A DNA stretch of 64,000 nt from Planococcus salinarum (GTDB taxonomy: Bacteria; Bacillota; Bacilli; Bacillales_A; Planococcaceae), in NCBI RefSeq assembly GCF_007004625.1, contig NZ_VIFV01000004.1:1-64000 (forward strand), in the 5' to 3' direction. Made by a program: the position numbers and the translations under genes. Within the stretch, counting starts at the first letter, position 1; each line of letters begins with the position of its first letter. The notes under the pieces were generated by a model. That model searched no databases, was not told where the DNA came from, and was given only the letters and a program-made list of their open reading frames with translations. Below are positions 1 through 8,091 of this stretch, one piece after another.

Positions 1-51
1 GGGCTCAAAAGTCTGGTAGCACGTTATGAAACTTTGCGTTATGCATCTTAA
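1..51 (+). CDS. C-terminal end of a group II intron reverse transcriptase/maturase (partial)
   Basis: Frame 1 is open from the window edge for 16 codons and stops with TAA at 49-51; the peptide ends SLVARYETLRYAS. A short basic/aromatic tail placed immediately before intron domain V is what the end of a group II intron-encoded reverse transcriptase/maturase looks like. The assignment rests mainly on the intron RNA that follows. The rest of the gene lies upstream of the window, so activity cannot be judged. Confidence 0.7.
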   Translation, partial: GLKSLVARYETLRYAS

Positions 52-126
52 TTGAACCGCCGTATACCGAACGGTACGTACGGTGGTGTGAGAGGTCGGG
101 AGTTAATCGCTCCCTCCTACTCGATT
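1..126 (+). mobile_element. 3' end of a group IIC intron (domains V and VI)
   Basis: Positions 57-68 and 73-86 form a domain V-like hairpin with loop GAAC and a two-base bulge on the 3' strand, followed by a domain VI-like stem (about 91-124) with an unpaired A in its 3' arm. The intron should end near CGAT/CGATT at 124-126. The arrangement RT stop, domain V, domain VI is typical of bacterial class C introns, which insert next to transcription terminators. Here the 3' junction lies about 6 bp from the stop codon of the convergent phosphoesterase gene. Exact boundary and class are inferred. Confidence 0.8.
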
Positions 127-131
127 GGGGT

Positions 132-632
132 TTAGATTTCCTTGTCAAAGTGGATGTGTTTCACAGTCCATTCTTCCCCGACCTCCAGAATGCCGAAGGA
201 ATATTGTTGCTGCATTCGCTTATCTGTGGGGGAACCGGGGTTGAAAAGGGTCACTCCACCGGTTTCTTTCTTTAAAGGGGTATGGGAATGGCCGAAGATG
301 ATCAGGTCAACTTCATCATGTTCAAAAGCTTCCATGGCTCGTTGTTCAGTGGTTTTCCTCAGGCCATCTCCATGGATGATTCCGATTCTCAAGTTTTCCA
401 CTGTAAGGATTTTCTTTTTGCCAAACCGGTCAACGATTTCCCAAGGATCGACATTTCCCGCTACACCGACAGTTTCAGCATAGGCCGAGAGTTCGTAAAA
501 GACCTCCAGTGTCTGCCAGTCTCCGGCATGGATGATCAGGTCAGCCTCCTCGCAGGCATTCAATAAGATTTTCGGAAGATGTCTTGCCCGGGCGGGAATG
601 TGTGTATCCGATAGAATGACGATTTTTTTCAT
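132..632 (-). CDS. YfcE/MJ0936-type metallophosphoesterase
   Basis: This 166-residue protein has the whole calcineurin-like metal-site set: SDTH near residue 8, HAGD near 35, GNVD near 59, HGD near 87 and GHSHTP near 114. These place it in the small single-domain YfcE/Vps29-like phosphodiesterases, which are dimetal cytosolic enzymes; the natural substrate is not evident. It starts at an ATG preceded by GAGG at about 640. Its 3' end abuts the group II intron, and no terminator of its own is visible between the stop codon and the intron, so the original terminator may have been separated from it by the insertion. Confidence 0.88.
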   Translation of the reverse strand: MKKIVILSDTHIPARARHLPKILLNACEEADLIIHAGDWQTLEVFYELSAYAETVGVAGNVDPWEIVDRFGKKKILTVENLRIGIIHGDGLRKTTEQRAMEAFEHDEVDLIIFGHSHTPLKKETGGVTLFNPGSPTDKRMQQQYSFGILEVGEEWTVKHIHFDKEI

Positions 633-719
633 TGAATAAGCCTCCTCGTACAGGAATTTATCCCCATGTTATCAAAGACGGCAAACTTAGTCTAAGGGGA
701 ATGCCCTAAAACCGGAATG

Positions 720-744
720 GTTAATATTCCGGAAAAGGGGGAAA
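720..744 (+). promoter_or_regulatory. SigB-like promoter candidate
   Basis: GTTAAT (720-725), a 13-bp spacer and GGGAAA (739-744) resemble the SigB consensus GTTTAA-N13-15-GGGWAW, 39 bp before the small-protein gene at 784. A 7-bp inverted repeat (712-718 with 726-732) overlaps the -35. Confidence 0.45.
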
Positions 745-783
745 TACATTACACAGCGCAAGTATAGATGTGGAGGGATTGAA

Positions 784-1071
784 ATGGTAAGGAAAAATAT
801 AAATAAGCTGGTTTTTGCCGGAACAGCTTTTGCCGGGAGCATAGTACTGTTCAACTCGCTCAGAAAAAATAACGGAAAACGGGTTTGGGTATATGAAGAC
901 AATGACATGCGCAACAGCGTATCGGTTGATCGGGAAGAAAGCGTCAATGCCCAATACGATCATGCCGAAAAAGGCCTCACCCAATTGGATTCGGCCCATC
1001 GTTCCGAGTGGCAGGCGAACGCCTTTCCCCAAACACATCGGGAACTGGAAGACTTGGATAAGGACAGATAA
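784..1071 (+). CDS. Small single-pass membrane protein, unknown function
   Basis: The 95-residue product has a basic N-terminus, one hydrophobic segment at about residues 8-24 (LVFAGTAFAGSIVLF) and a long charged, hydrophilic tail rich in Asp, Glu, Arg and Gln. I do not recognise a domain. The start is supported by GGAGG at 772-776. A SigB-like promoter lies just upstream, suggesting a general-stress protein, but this is inference. The tail is probably cytoplasmic by the positive-inside rule only if the N-terminus is also inside as a hairpin; topology is otherwise unclear. Confidence 0.6.
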   Translation: MVRKNINKLVFAGTAFAGSIVLFNSLRKNNGKRVWVYEDNDMRNSVSVDREESVNAQYDHAEKGLTQLDSAHRSEWQANAFPQTHRELEDLDKDR

Positions 1072-1137
1072 AAAGCCTGCGGGCGTTTTAGGGCTTGCGT
1101 CGACCTGGAAGCTTTCAAAGGCAGGAGGTACGGATAA

Positions 1138-1671
1138 ATGGCTGACAAAAGAAGAATCGTCTGCTATATCGCGGAAAGTCTGGACGGTTATATTGCAACA
1201 GAAGATGATTCCCTGGATTGGCTTTTCAAAGTAGACGGGGACGGCGATGCCGGGTATTCGGAATTCATGGAGACAATTGATACCGTAGTTATGGGACGCA
1301 GAACATATGACTGGGTGATGGAGATGGAAAAGGGCGAATACCCATATAAAGATCTCAAATCGTATGTTTTTTCCCGAACCATTCCTGCTTCCGAGGCCGG
1401 GGATGTCGAATTCATTGATATGGCGATACCGGCATTTGCGGAAAAACTGAAAGACGTTCCCGGTAAAAACATATGGGTGGTTGGCGGGTCAACGTTGTTG
1501 GCAGGTTTTTTGGAGGCCGGCCTCATCGATGAGTTTATCATTTCCATCGCTCCGGTAACCATCGGCACAGGAATCCCGCTGTTTCAGAAGTCCGTTCTCA
1601 CCACAGAATACAAACTTAAGGACGTTAAAAGGTGCGGAGAGTTTGCTCAATTGCATTACGAATTGAAGTGA
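1138..1671 (+). CDS. Dihydrofolate reductase family protein (RibD C-terminal-like reductase)
   Basis: The 177-residue protein starts with RRIVCYIAESLDGYIA, the signature of the DHFR/RibD-C superfamily, followed by VMGRRTYDW near residue 50 and the nucleotide-binding GGS motif in WVVGGSTLLAGFLEAGLIDE near 110. Such stand-alone proteins (B. subtilis YyaP/YwjB type) bind NADPH and are presumed reductases of unknown substrate; they are not the FolA DHFR. The ATG follows AGGAGG at about 1124-1129. No terminator is evident downstream, and the next gene is 170 bp away with an AT-rich leader. Confidence 0.85.
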   Translation: MADKRRIVCYIAESLDGYIATEDDSLDWLFKVDGDGDAGYSEFMETIDTVVMGRRTYDWVMEMEKGEYPYKDLKSYVFSRTIPASEAGDVEFIDMAIPAFAEKLKDVPGKNIWVVGGSTLLAGFLEAGLIDEFIISIAPVTIGTGIPLFQKSVLTTEYKLKDVKRCGEFAQLHYELK

Positions 1672-1840
1672 GATAATATAAAAACACTGCTTTATGAACC
1701 TGAAGAACGATAAAAAGAATTTCCTTTGAAATAAAAATAAAATGTTTAGATCTTTTCTCATAGGGAATTTCTATTTAGTAAGCAAAATTTTCCGAGTGTA
1801 TTTTAAAATAAGGAAAATTTTTTTAGAATGGAGAGGAATT

Positions 1841-2470
1841 ATGAGTATACTTAATCAAAATATATTTGGTGGAGCGGTTTTGGCCGTGATTTTTTTATGT
1901 CTTCCTCTGAGTGAAGCCAACGCGGCTCAACACAGAATTTCCGGACCAGGAGTGGAGAATGGGGATGAAATCCAGAAGCAACTGGCCCGGATGGGATATT
2001 ACGATGAAGACATGACAGGATACTTCAATGTCATTACGAGCAACGCAGTAACCCGATTTCAAGAAGATTATGGATTGCCTCCAACCGGCATTGTCGGTCC
2101 CGACACCATGGTCAAGCTTGAAAATGTGGAAATGATGGCGAAGATTGTCCATGGGGAAGCCCGAGGGGAAAGTTTCATCGGCAAAGTGGGTGTGGCAGCC
2201 GTCATATTGAACCGGATTGAATCTTCAGGTTTTCCGGACAGCATCGAAGAAGTCATTTTTCAGCGCAACGCATTTACAGCGGTAATTGATGACCAATATT
2301 TGCTGACCCCGACCAAAAGCGCATACGATGCGGTGAAAGAAGCGATGGTGGATGATGCGGACCCGACCATGGGAGCGGTCTTCTACTATAACCCGGATGG
2401 TGTCAGCGACGAATGGATTTTCTCCAGGACGGTCCTGACACAAATCGGCCGCCATTTCTTTGCAGAGTAA
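1841..2470 (+). CDS. sleB: Secreted SleB-type cell wall hydrolase with peptidoglycan-binding domain
   Basis: The 209-residue protein has an N-terminal signal peptide (hydrophobic about 8-24, cleavage after EANA), a PG_binding_1 domain (about 38-95, IQKQLARMGYYDEDMTGYFN and FQEDYGLPPTGIVGPDTM) and a Hydrolase_2/SleB domain whose first conserved glutamate is in the block MAKIVHGEARGES, followed by GKVGVAAVILNR. SleB-family enzymes are lytic transglycosylases that cut cortex peptidoglycan in spore formers; in weakly sporulating relatives the role may be general wall turnover. An ATG at 1742 would also be in frame, but 1841 follows GGAGAGGA and leads directly into the signal peptide. A strong terminator follows. 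Confidence 0.85.
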   Translation: MSILNQNIFGGAVLAVIFLCLPLSEANAAQHRISGPGVENGDEIQKQLARMGYYDEDMTGYFNVITSNAVTRFQEDYGLPPTGIVGPDTMVKLENVEMMAKIVHGEARGESFIGKVGVAAVILNRIESSGFPDSIEEVIFQRNAFTAVIDDQYLLTPTKSAYDAVKEAMVDDADPTMGAVFYYNPDGVSDEWIFSRTVLTQIGRHFFAE

Positions 2471-2503
2471 AACAGCAACTGGAAGTTTAACAGTATGAAC
2501 TCC

Positions 2504-2530
2504 AAAGACCACATTGAAGTGGTCTTTTTT
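2504..2530 (+). terminator. Rho-independent terminator of the SleB-type gene
   Basis: AAAGACCAC and GTGGTCTTT form a 9-bp stem around a TTGAA loop, and the 3' arm continues into a T-run. It lies 34 bp after the hydrolase stop. Confidence 0.85.
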
Positions 2531-2566
2531 TGTAGATATAAACGAGGCATTTTGAGATCCTCTATA

Positions 2567-2938
2567 TTATGTATTGAAGAGAACCGCTTTCGCTTTGGTG
2601 ATGACATGATCTTCGTCATCGTATATCAGGCAATCGGCATGAACCAGGTTGCGCCCTTCTTTGACTGCGAATGCACGGGCAGTCAAGACAGCGGCATTGC
2701 TGCTTTTCAAAAAAGTCACATTCAAATCCACAGTCACGGCCTGCTGCCTGCCTTGTTCATCGGGAGCGACTGTATTGCACAAAGCGACTTCGGCCAGCGT
2801 GGAAATGATACCGCCATGGATAAGCCCGGCACTGTCGATATACAATTCTTTGATCGGCAATGTTACCTTGACACTATTTTCGGTGGTTCGTTCGTATTCC
2901 ATTTCGAGGAACTTATCGAATGGCTGGCGGATGAACAT
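2567..2938 (-). CDS. PaaI-family hotdog thioesterase
   Basis: The 123-residue protein carries the hotdog thioesterase core: SAGLIHGGIISTLAEVALCNTV near residues 37-56, where HGG and the downstream Glu/Asp position form the active site of PaaI-type acyl-CoA thioesterases, then VDLNVTFLKSS and TARAFAVKEGRNLVHAD. Substrate is unknown, probably an aryl- or acyl-CoA. The longer in-frame TTG start at 2956 is rejected because AAGGAGG sits ideally before the ATG at 2938. It stands alone and faces the SleB-type gene. Confidence 0.83.
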   Translation of the reverse strand: MFIRQPFDKFLEMEYERTTENSVKVTLPIKELYIDSAGLIHGGIISTLAEVALCNTVAPDEQGRQQAVTVDLNVTFLKSSNAAVLTARAFAVKEGRNLVHADCLIYDDEDHVITKAKAVLFNT

Positions 2939-3037
2939 GGATGAAACCTCCTTCAACGCATTTATAATCTCTACAAGGATGTATTCGCCCTGCAGGGGCC
3001 TGAATCCTTTTCATCTGCCTGGTTAAAATGGCTCTGA

Positions 3038-3346
3038 GCTGCAGACGTACATTCTCTGCAAGTCCTGCTTGCCAAATTCCGATCTGCTACACGGCTGGTG
3101 ATGCATGCGGGTCACGTGTTGGTGGGGACCGGCATCCTTCTTATCTGGCAGGGGCCATGGAGATGGGATACTCCCTGGATTGTCTTGACGCTTGCGGTGA
3201 TGTTTTTGTCCGTGTTTTTCCTGGCCCGGGCATTTTCTCCGGTGCTGAGAAAATTCGAAGAGCCGGCTGCCGACCAAAATGCGCTGACCGCAAAATTGGC
3301 ACGGTCGCTGTGGATTTACATTGTGCTTTTATTGTTGATGCTGTGA
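3038..3346 (+). pseudogene. Remnant of a DUF2269-like integral membrane protein
   Basis: An open frame from after TGA at 3035-3037 to TGA at 3346 encodes three hydrophobic stretches, with WQGPWRWDTPWIVLTLAV followed by a basic/acidic linker and a final LARSLWIYIVLLLLML helix. The spacing resembles the second to fourth helices of DUF2269-like or copper-resistance-type membrane proteins, which normally have a further N-terminal helix. No ATG with a ribosome site precedes it; the only start is GTG at 3098 inside the frame without a Shine-Dalgarno. I therefore call it a 5'-truncated relic. A short real gene from 3098 remains possible. Confidence 0.35.
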
Positions 3347-3389
3347 TTTATGGTGGACAAGCCCATGCTTTGGCATTAAACAAAAAACG

Positions 3390-3428
3390 GGTGGCAAGCC
3401 GATAAACAGGCAAGCCACCGGTTTTTTT
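3390..3428. terminator. Bidirectional terminator between the remnant and the sugar ABC operon
   Basis: GGTGGC and GCCACC pair, with an inner GCC/GGC pair and symmetric AA bulges, followed by TTTTTTT on the + strand and preceded by AAAAAA, so it can serve the leftward operon as well. Confidence 0.75.
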
Positions 3429-3444
3429 ATTTTTGCATAAAACT

Positions 3445-4254
3445 TTATCCTTTCAACGCGCCAGCGGTCATGCCGGCCACGAAGAAGCGCTGCAGGAAAA
3501 CGTAGGCAATGACCATCGGAGCCGATGCGATGATAACGCCGGTAAACAGCATCGGGTAATTGGTCGAATATTGGCCCTGAAAATCGAGCAAGGCAAGAGG
3601 CAGGGTTTTGTATGCATTATCCGTGATGAAAAGCAGCGGATAAAGCAGATCATTCCAGTGCATGACAAAAAGGAAGATGGCTGTCGCGGATAGGGAAGGC
3701 AGAGAAAGCGGAAGGGCGATTTTCGTATACATCTGCCAATTCCCGGCTCCGTCTATCGTCGACGCTTCGAATAATTCCTTCGGCAAAGTTTTCATGAAAC
3801 CCGTCAGGATAAAGACGGCGATGGGCAGGGTAACAGCGATATTGACCAGAATCAGGCCAAGCAGGCTGTTCGTCAAATTCAAATCCAGCATCAACGAATA
3901 CAGGGGGACCATATTAACCTGAGCAGGCACCATCATGCCCAATGTAAACAGGGCGAACAGGAGGTTGCCGATCCAATTGTTCAAACGGCTGATGCCATAA
4001 GCAATCATGGAGGCGAAAAACAATGTCAATGCGACGGAGAACAAAGTGACAATGGTGCTGTTCATGAAATACCCCGCCATTGTCTGCTCCTGGAAAATTG
4101 CGCTGTAATTGCTCCACTTGAAACCGTCTGCAGGAAGCCCAAGAGGATCCCGAAAAGTTTCCTGCAGCGTTTTGAGGGAAGTTAGAACAACCATCAGCAG
4201 CGGTATTAAAATCAATAAAGCATAGACTGCCAAGGAAAATTTTCGGAACAGCAA
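3445..4254 (-). CDS. CUT1 sugar ABC transporter permease (MalG-type)
   Basis: The 269-residue inner permease has six predicted membrane helices and the EAA loop coupling motif LFEASTIDGAGNWQMYTKIALP near residues 160-181 (quoted in two halves: ELFEASTIDGAG and WQMYTKIALPLSLP), typical of MalG/LacG proteins. It is the last gene of a leftward three-gene operon, 14 bp after the MalF-type gene, and ends at a strong terminator. The C-terminal ALKG is typical of the family. No ATPase is encoded nearby, so a shared MsmX-type ATPase presumably energises it. Substrate is not evident, but likely an oligosaccharide or glycerol-phosphate-like solute. Confidence 0.9.
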   Translation of the reverse strand: MLFRKFSLAVYALLILIPLLMVVLTSLKTLQETFRDPLGLPADGFKWSNYSAIFQEQTMAGYFMNSTIVTLFSVALTLFFASMIAYGISRLNNWIGNLLFALFTLGMMVPAQVNMVPLYSLMLDLNLTNSLLGLILVNIAVTLPIAVFILTGFMKTLPKELFEASTIDGAGNWQMYTKIALPLSLPSLSATAIFLFVMHWNDLLYPLLFITDNAYKTLPLALLDFQGQYSTNYPMLFTGVIIASAPMVIAYVFLQRFFVAGMTAGALKG

Positions 4255-4268
4255 AAAATCCCCTCCTT

Positions 4269-5144
4269 CTAATAAGAAATCCTGTCCGAACGCAATGCTT
4301 TGAATTGCAGGAAAGTGATGGTTGCGATGATGATCATGAAAAGAACTGAAATGGAACTGGCATAGCCGAAATTGTAACTTCTGAAGGCAACATCAAAAAT
4401 ATAAGTGGCAATAATTTCTGTCGAATTGTTCGGACCGCCGCCCGTCATGGCAAAAACCAGGTCAAACGCTTTGAATGACTGGATCGTCGTATACGCGATG
4501 ACGATAGTGGCGGAAGGAGCAAGCAGTGGCCAGGTGACTTTGGAGAAAGTCTGCCATTTGCTGGCTCCTTCAATTTTCGCCACTTCATACAGATCCTCGG
4601 GAATTGCCTGAAGACCGGCAACAAAAATGATCAGCATCTGCCCTGCATGGAACCAAACTTGAGTGATGGCCAGGGAATAGATGGCAATATCAGAATTGCC
4701 AAGCCAATTCTGCTGCAGAAAATCGAGCCGCAGCAATTCCAGTATCTGATTCAGGATCCCTAAAGATGGATCGTAGATAAATGACCAGATAAAGGCGACA
4801 GAAACCGACGAAAGAATCGTCGGAAAGAAATACAGCGCCCGCAGAAACAAATTGGCTTTCGTATTTTTCAGAACAATCAGGGCGAATGCGAGTGCCGCCA
4901 AGGTTTGGAAAATGACAACTGTGAGCATGAATTTCATATTGTTGCCGACAGTCTTGCGGAAAACCGAATCGCCGGTCAGCGCCCGTTCATAATTTTGGGT
5001 TCCGATGAATTGGAAAGTATCGCTCAGGCCATCCCAATCAGTGAAGGAATAGAACAAGGCACTGACAGTCGGGTACAGGAAAAAGATGCTGTAAAGAAAG
5101 AGCCCCGGTATAAAGAACAGGTAGATCGTCTTTGAAATTTTCAT
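4269..5144 (-). CDS. CUT1 sugar ABC transporter permease (MalF/UgpA-type)
   Basis: The 291-residue protein opens with YLFFIPGLFLYSIFFLYPTV, the usual first helix of UgpA/MsmF-type permeases, and has the coupling loop IPEDLYEVAKIEGASKWQ near residue 185, plus the late FAMTGGGPNNSTEIIATYIF block seen throughout this family. It sits 3 bp after the binding-protein gene and 14 bp before the second permease, so the three are surely cotranscribed. It should form the membrane channel heterodimer with the MalG-type partner. Confidence 0.9.
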   Translation of the reverse strand: MKISKTIYLFFIPGLFLYSIFFLYPTVSALFYSFTDWDGLSDTFQFIGTQNYERALTGDSVFRKTVGNNMKFMLTVVIFQTLAALAFALIVLKNTKANLFLRALYFFPTILSSVSVAFIWSFIYDPSLGILNQILELLRLDFLQQNWLGNSDIAIYSLAITQVWFHAGQMLIIFVAGLQAIPEDLYEVAKIEGASKWQTFSKVTWPLLAPSATIVIAYTTIQSFKAFDLVFAMTGGGPNNSTEIIATYIFDVAFRSYNFGYASSISVLFMIIIATITFLQFKALRSDRISY

Positions 5145-5147
5145 TCA

Positions 5148-6419
5148 TTATTCCCTGTTTTCATCGACTATCTGCTGTGCTTCTTCCGCCGCTTCCATCG
5201 GTTCAGCGCCTCCCAGGACATTTTCAATCGAACTCAGGACGGCCGCTTCAATCTGGGCATTCGTAATAAGGAACCGGGGTTGGAATCTGGTTTTTCTTTC
5301 ATCGATCCAATAGGCGGTATTCTGCAACACTTCAGATTCGTATTCTACGCCGTTTACCGTCAAGTGCTGTCCGGTTTCATTGGCATATTGCGAAGCGATT
5401 TCAGGTTTGCTGAGAAAACGGATAAATTCTTTCGCTTCTTCTTTCTTTTCGGATTTGCTGTTGACTGCCAACATGAAAGTGGCGGTATTGATGCCTTCAT
5501 ATTGTGCTTCACTTTCTTCTACTGTAATCGGAGCCATCAAGTCGAGTTCCAAATCAGGATTTAAATCGAGCAGCGATGCCATGTGATACGAGCCTGTGGC
5601 AAGCATGGCCGCTTCCTCATTGGCCACCATCGCCATGGCTGAATCCTGGCTGGTTCCGAGGGCATCAGGCTGAATATAGCCGTTTTGCTCAAGAAGCTGG
5701 AAATCTTCCAGCGTTTTTACCCACCATTCGTTGGTCAGGGATTCTTCGCCGTTCTGCAATTTTTCGAAAATGTCCTCATCGGGTGCATTGTTCATCATCA
5801 TGCTGTTCATAAATTGGTTGGGCCCGATATCGGCTCCCGGGAAAGCGATGGGCGTGATGTCATTTTCCAGCAATGTATCGGCCATCTCCTGGAATTCAGT
5901 CCAGCTTTTAGGGACTTCCAGGCCAAGTTCATCGAACATGCCTTTATTGTAGACCGGCATATTGAATACCAATTGATAAGGAAGCGCCAATTGCTGACCG
6001 TCCTTTTCGCCCACAGTAATTAAACTTTCATCAAAATTATCGACGAAGTCCTCTCCGCTGAGGTCTTCAAAAAATCCGGCGTTCGCGATTGCTTCGAATT
6101 GTGCTCCTGGGAAGGAAGTGAAGACATCGCCGGTTGATCCATCAGTCAGCATCCGTTGGCCTGTGGCCTGGTATTGTTCTGATGGGTAGATATTCATCTC
6201 AACACTGATTTCAGGAAACTCATCTTCGAATTGGGCGATGATGTCATTGAAAACCTCTTTATCTTCTCCGCGCCAATGGATAAAACTGATTTGCGTTTGA
6301 TCTTCGGATCCATTTTCCGTCTCTGTAGTGCCGGTTTCTGTGCTTTCTCCTGCACAGCCTGCCAGAAGGAGCGGAAACATGAAAAATAACGAGATAAATG
6401 AAGTTTTTCTGCTGATCAT
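5148..6419 (-). CDS. Sugar ABC transporter substrate-binding lipoprotein
   Basis: The 423-residue protein has a signal peptide ending in the lipobox LLAGC (Cys near residue 22), an acidic Thr/Glu/Asn-rich linker, then an extracellular family-1 solute-binding fold (ISFIHWRGEDKEVFNDIIAQ, MLTDGSTGDVFTSFPGA, QLALPYQLVFNMPVYNKGMF). This is the first gene of the operon; it has GGGAGG before its ATG. Such lipoproteins are tethered to the outer face of the membrane and deliver sugar to the permeases. A weak cre-like sequence lies at 6522-6535 upstream, hinting at carbon catabolite control, but support is slim. Confidence 0.9.
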   Translation of the reverse strand: MISRKTSFISLFFMFPLLLAGCAGESTETGTTETENGSEDQTQISFIHWRGEDKEVFNDIIAQFEDEFPEISVEMNIYPSEQYQATGQRMLTDGSTGDVFTSFPGAQFEAIANAGFFEDLSGEDFVDNFDESLITVGEKDGQQLALPYQLVFNMPVYNKGMFDELGLEVPKSWTEFQEMADTLLENDITPIAFPGADIGPNQFMNSMMMNNAPDEDIFEKLQNGEESLTNEWWVKTLEDFQLLEQNGYIQPDALGTSQDSAMAMVANEEAAMLATGSYHMASLLDLNPDLELDLMAPITVEESEAQYEGINTATFMLAVNSKSEKKEEAKEFIRFLSKPEIASQYANETGQHLTVNGVEYESEVLQNTAYWIDERKTRFQPRFLITNAQIEAAVLSSIENVLGGAEPMEAAEEAQQIVDENRE

Positions 6420-6541
6420 TTTAAATCCTCCCTTTTCATTTTTCTGTTTATTGGTTACCTTATCTACTGTTATACCGTATATTTGCCATGAATGACAGAA
6501 AAATTAGATTTTTTATTTTTGGGTTGGCGATTTCAGTATAT

Positions 6542-6576
6542 AAAAAGAGCACAAGCGGTGACTTGTGCTCTTTTTA
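6542..6576 (-). terminator. Terminator of the DDAH-like gene
   Basis: A 12-bp stem, AAAGAGCACAAG with CTTGTGCTCTTT, around a CGGTGA loop, with A/T runs on both sides, ends just at the stop codon of the leftward gene. Confidence 0.85.
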
Positions 6577-7434
6577 TCATTCTTCCCTTATTAATGGAAG
6601 GGTAACACAGCGGAATGCACCGCCAGATTTAATGATCTCAGAGAAATCCACTTCGATGACCCGGAAATCATTGGCTCTCAGAAGGGCATTCACTTTTACA
6701 TTCTGAGGCTGGCTGAAGACCCGGCGTCCGCCAATCGAAAGAACGTTGGTGCCGAGCGCAAATTGTTCTTTGGCATCGACAGGGATGAGTGTATATCGCC
6801 TGGAAAGCATATCAATCGTTTCTTTGTCCAAGGCTTCTTCAAAAATCAATGCTTCTGTCGGCGAAAGTATATTGAAGACACAATCCAAATGAAGATACTT
6901 TTCGTCAAACGATATCGGGATGACTTTGGAATCAGGAATCTTTTTTTGCAATTCGTCTATTGCATTTTTGCTGGTGCGGCTGCTGATTCCGACATAAATC
7001 GTTTCCCCATCGAGGAGGACATCTCCACCTTCAACACGGTTTCCGCCAAGGGTTTCCGACTTGAATTGATTGTTTTTAAGCCATTTCTGCAGGACGCCTT
7101 CTTCGCCCTTTCGGATTTCTGCAGCCATTTCGGCAATGTAGACGGTCTCGCCGACTGTAAAACCGATGTCCCGGGTGAAGACTTGCTCCGGAAAATCTTT
7201 GGAAGGTTCCAGTAAATCGGTTTCGACACCTTCACGTTGCAATGCCCGGAGAAATTCTTTATGCTGCTGCATCGCTTTTTCGGCATCAATATTTTCATCT
7301 TCATATTTCTTCTGGACGTCATTGATGACATCTCTGATTTCCATAAATTCCGGCGGGCACAGCAGAACTCTGCGTAAAGAATCGTATTCACTCTTACATT
7401 TGGCCGACGGGGAAGATTTTGTAAATGCTGTCAT
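6577..7434 (-). CDS. Dimethylarginine dimethylaminohydrolase/arginine deiminase-like enzyme (YkgA-type)
   Basis: The 285-residue protein belongs to the guanidino-group-modifying amidinotransferase fold. Visible motifs are VFTRDIGF near residue 88, the catalytic acidic pair in NRVEGGDVLLDG near 131-142, the catalytic His in EKYLHLDCVFN near 183, and the nucleophilic Cys in SGGAFRCVTLPL near 277. The catalytic set is complete. Family members hydrolyse dimethylarginine or related guanidines; the physiological substrate in Bacillales is unsettled. It is a single gene with its own terminator, and its start has GGAGGAGC directly upstream. Confidence 0.87.
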   Translation of the reverse strand: MTAFTKSSPSAKCKSEYDSLRRVLLCPPEFMEIRDVINDVQKKYEDENIDAEKAMQQHKEFLRALQREGVETDLLEPSKDFPEQVFTRDIGFTVGETVYIAEMAAEIRKGEEGVLQKWLKNNQFKSETLGGNRVEGGDVLLDGETIYVGISSRTSKNAIDELQKKIPDSKVIPISFDEKYLHLDCVFNILSPTEALIFEEALDKETIDMLSRRYTLIPVDAKEQFALGTNVLSIGGRRVFSQPQNVKVNALLRANDFRVIEVDFSEIIKSGGAFRCVTLPLIREE

Positions 7435-7555
7435 ATTAGCTCCTCCAAAAATTCTAGTTATTAGTAGGGCTATTCCCGTTTTTGGAGTGAATTAAAACAT
7501 GAAAAATGAGAAGATTGGGGTGGGAAATGGAAAAATAGAAGTAAGGGGGAAATTC

Positions 7556-7981
7556 ATGATGGAAATTATACGTCAGGAAGTTCAGGAAGACCGCGATTTT
7601 ATTCGCCGGAAAGTTATCGAGCATAACAGAAACAGCCTGCCGGAGCAGCAAGGGAGCCCATACGGCAATACCAGTTTCATGGCAAGAGATGAAAACGGAG
7701 AGATCGTCGGGGGCATCACGGGGACTTATTTCTGGCAGCATATGCACATCGATTTTTTGTGGGTCGACCCGGCTCAGCAGGGAAGTGGAATCGCCGCTCA
7801 ATTGATGGCGAGGATGGAAGAGTATGCGCGTGAATTGGGATGCAGGCTGATAACGGTGGACACGTTCAGCTTTCAGGCGCCGGGATTCTACCGGAAACAG
7901 GGATTCAGTGAATTCGGAGTGCTGACAGACCATCCCGCAGGCCACAGCCAGCATTACTTTGAGAAGCGGCTGGTTGAGTAA
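7556..7981 (+). CDS. GNAT family N-acetyltransferase
   Basis: The 141-residue protein has the GNAT core: IVGGITGTYFWQHMHIDFLWVDP followed by the acetyl-CoA-binding QQGSGIAAQLMARMEEYAR (motif A, Q/RxxGxG/A) near residues 80-98 and a C-terminal FYRKQGFSEFGVL, given here in overlapping pieces. The acceptor substrate is unknown. An in-frame ATG at 7499 exists, but AAGGGGGA before the tandem ATGs at 7556/7559 fixes the start. It is monocistronic with its own terminator. Confidence 0.85.
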   Translation: MMEIIRQEVQEDRDFIRRKVIEHNRNSLPEQQGSPYGNTSFMARDENGEIVGGITGTYFWQHMHIDFLWVDPAQQGSGIAAQLMARMEEYARELGCRLITVDTFSFQAPGFYRKQGFSEFGVLTDHPAGHSQHYFEKRLVE

Positions 7982-8014
7982 TTACAGGTGAGTTGTATAT
8001 TATAGAAAACAAAA

Positions 8015-8043
8015 AACGGACACCCATTGGGTGCCCGTTTTGC
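8015..8043 (+). terminator. Terminator of the GNAT gene
   Basis: AACGG(A)CACCCA pairs with TGGGTGCCCGTT and runs into TTTGCTTTG. Stem of about 11 bp with one mismatch. Confidence 0.8.
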
Positions 8044-8091
8044 TTTGTCCAGACTCCGGCGACCCAACTAAACGGGTGCCGTCGCTTTTCT
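8044..8091. repeat. Shortened copy of the TGTCCAGACTCC intergenic repeat
   Basis: TTGTCCAGACTCCGGCG at the left and CGTCGCTTTTCTTTATT at the right match the two ends of the elements clustered at 49277-49720, with most of the middle deleted. Confidence 0.6.

Noticed and set aside
6522-6535. cre site for CcpA upstream of the sugar ABC operon
   Set aside because: Only about 11 of 14 positions match and the promoter position is uncertain, so it is not listed as a feature.
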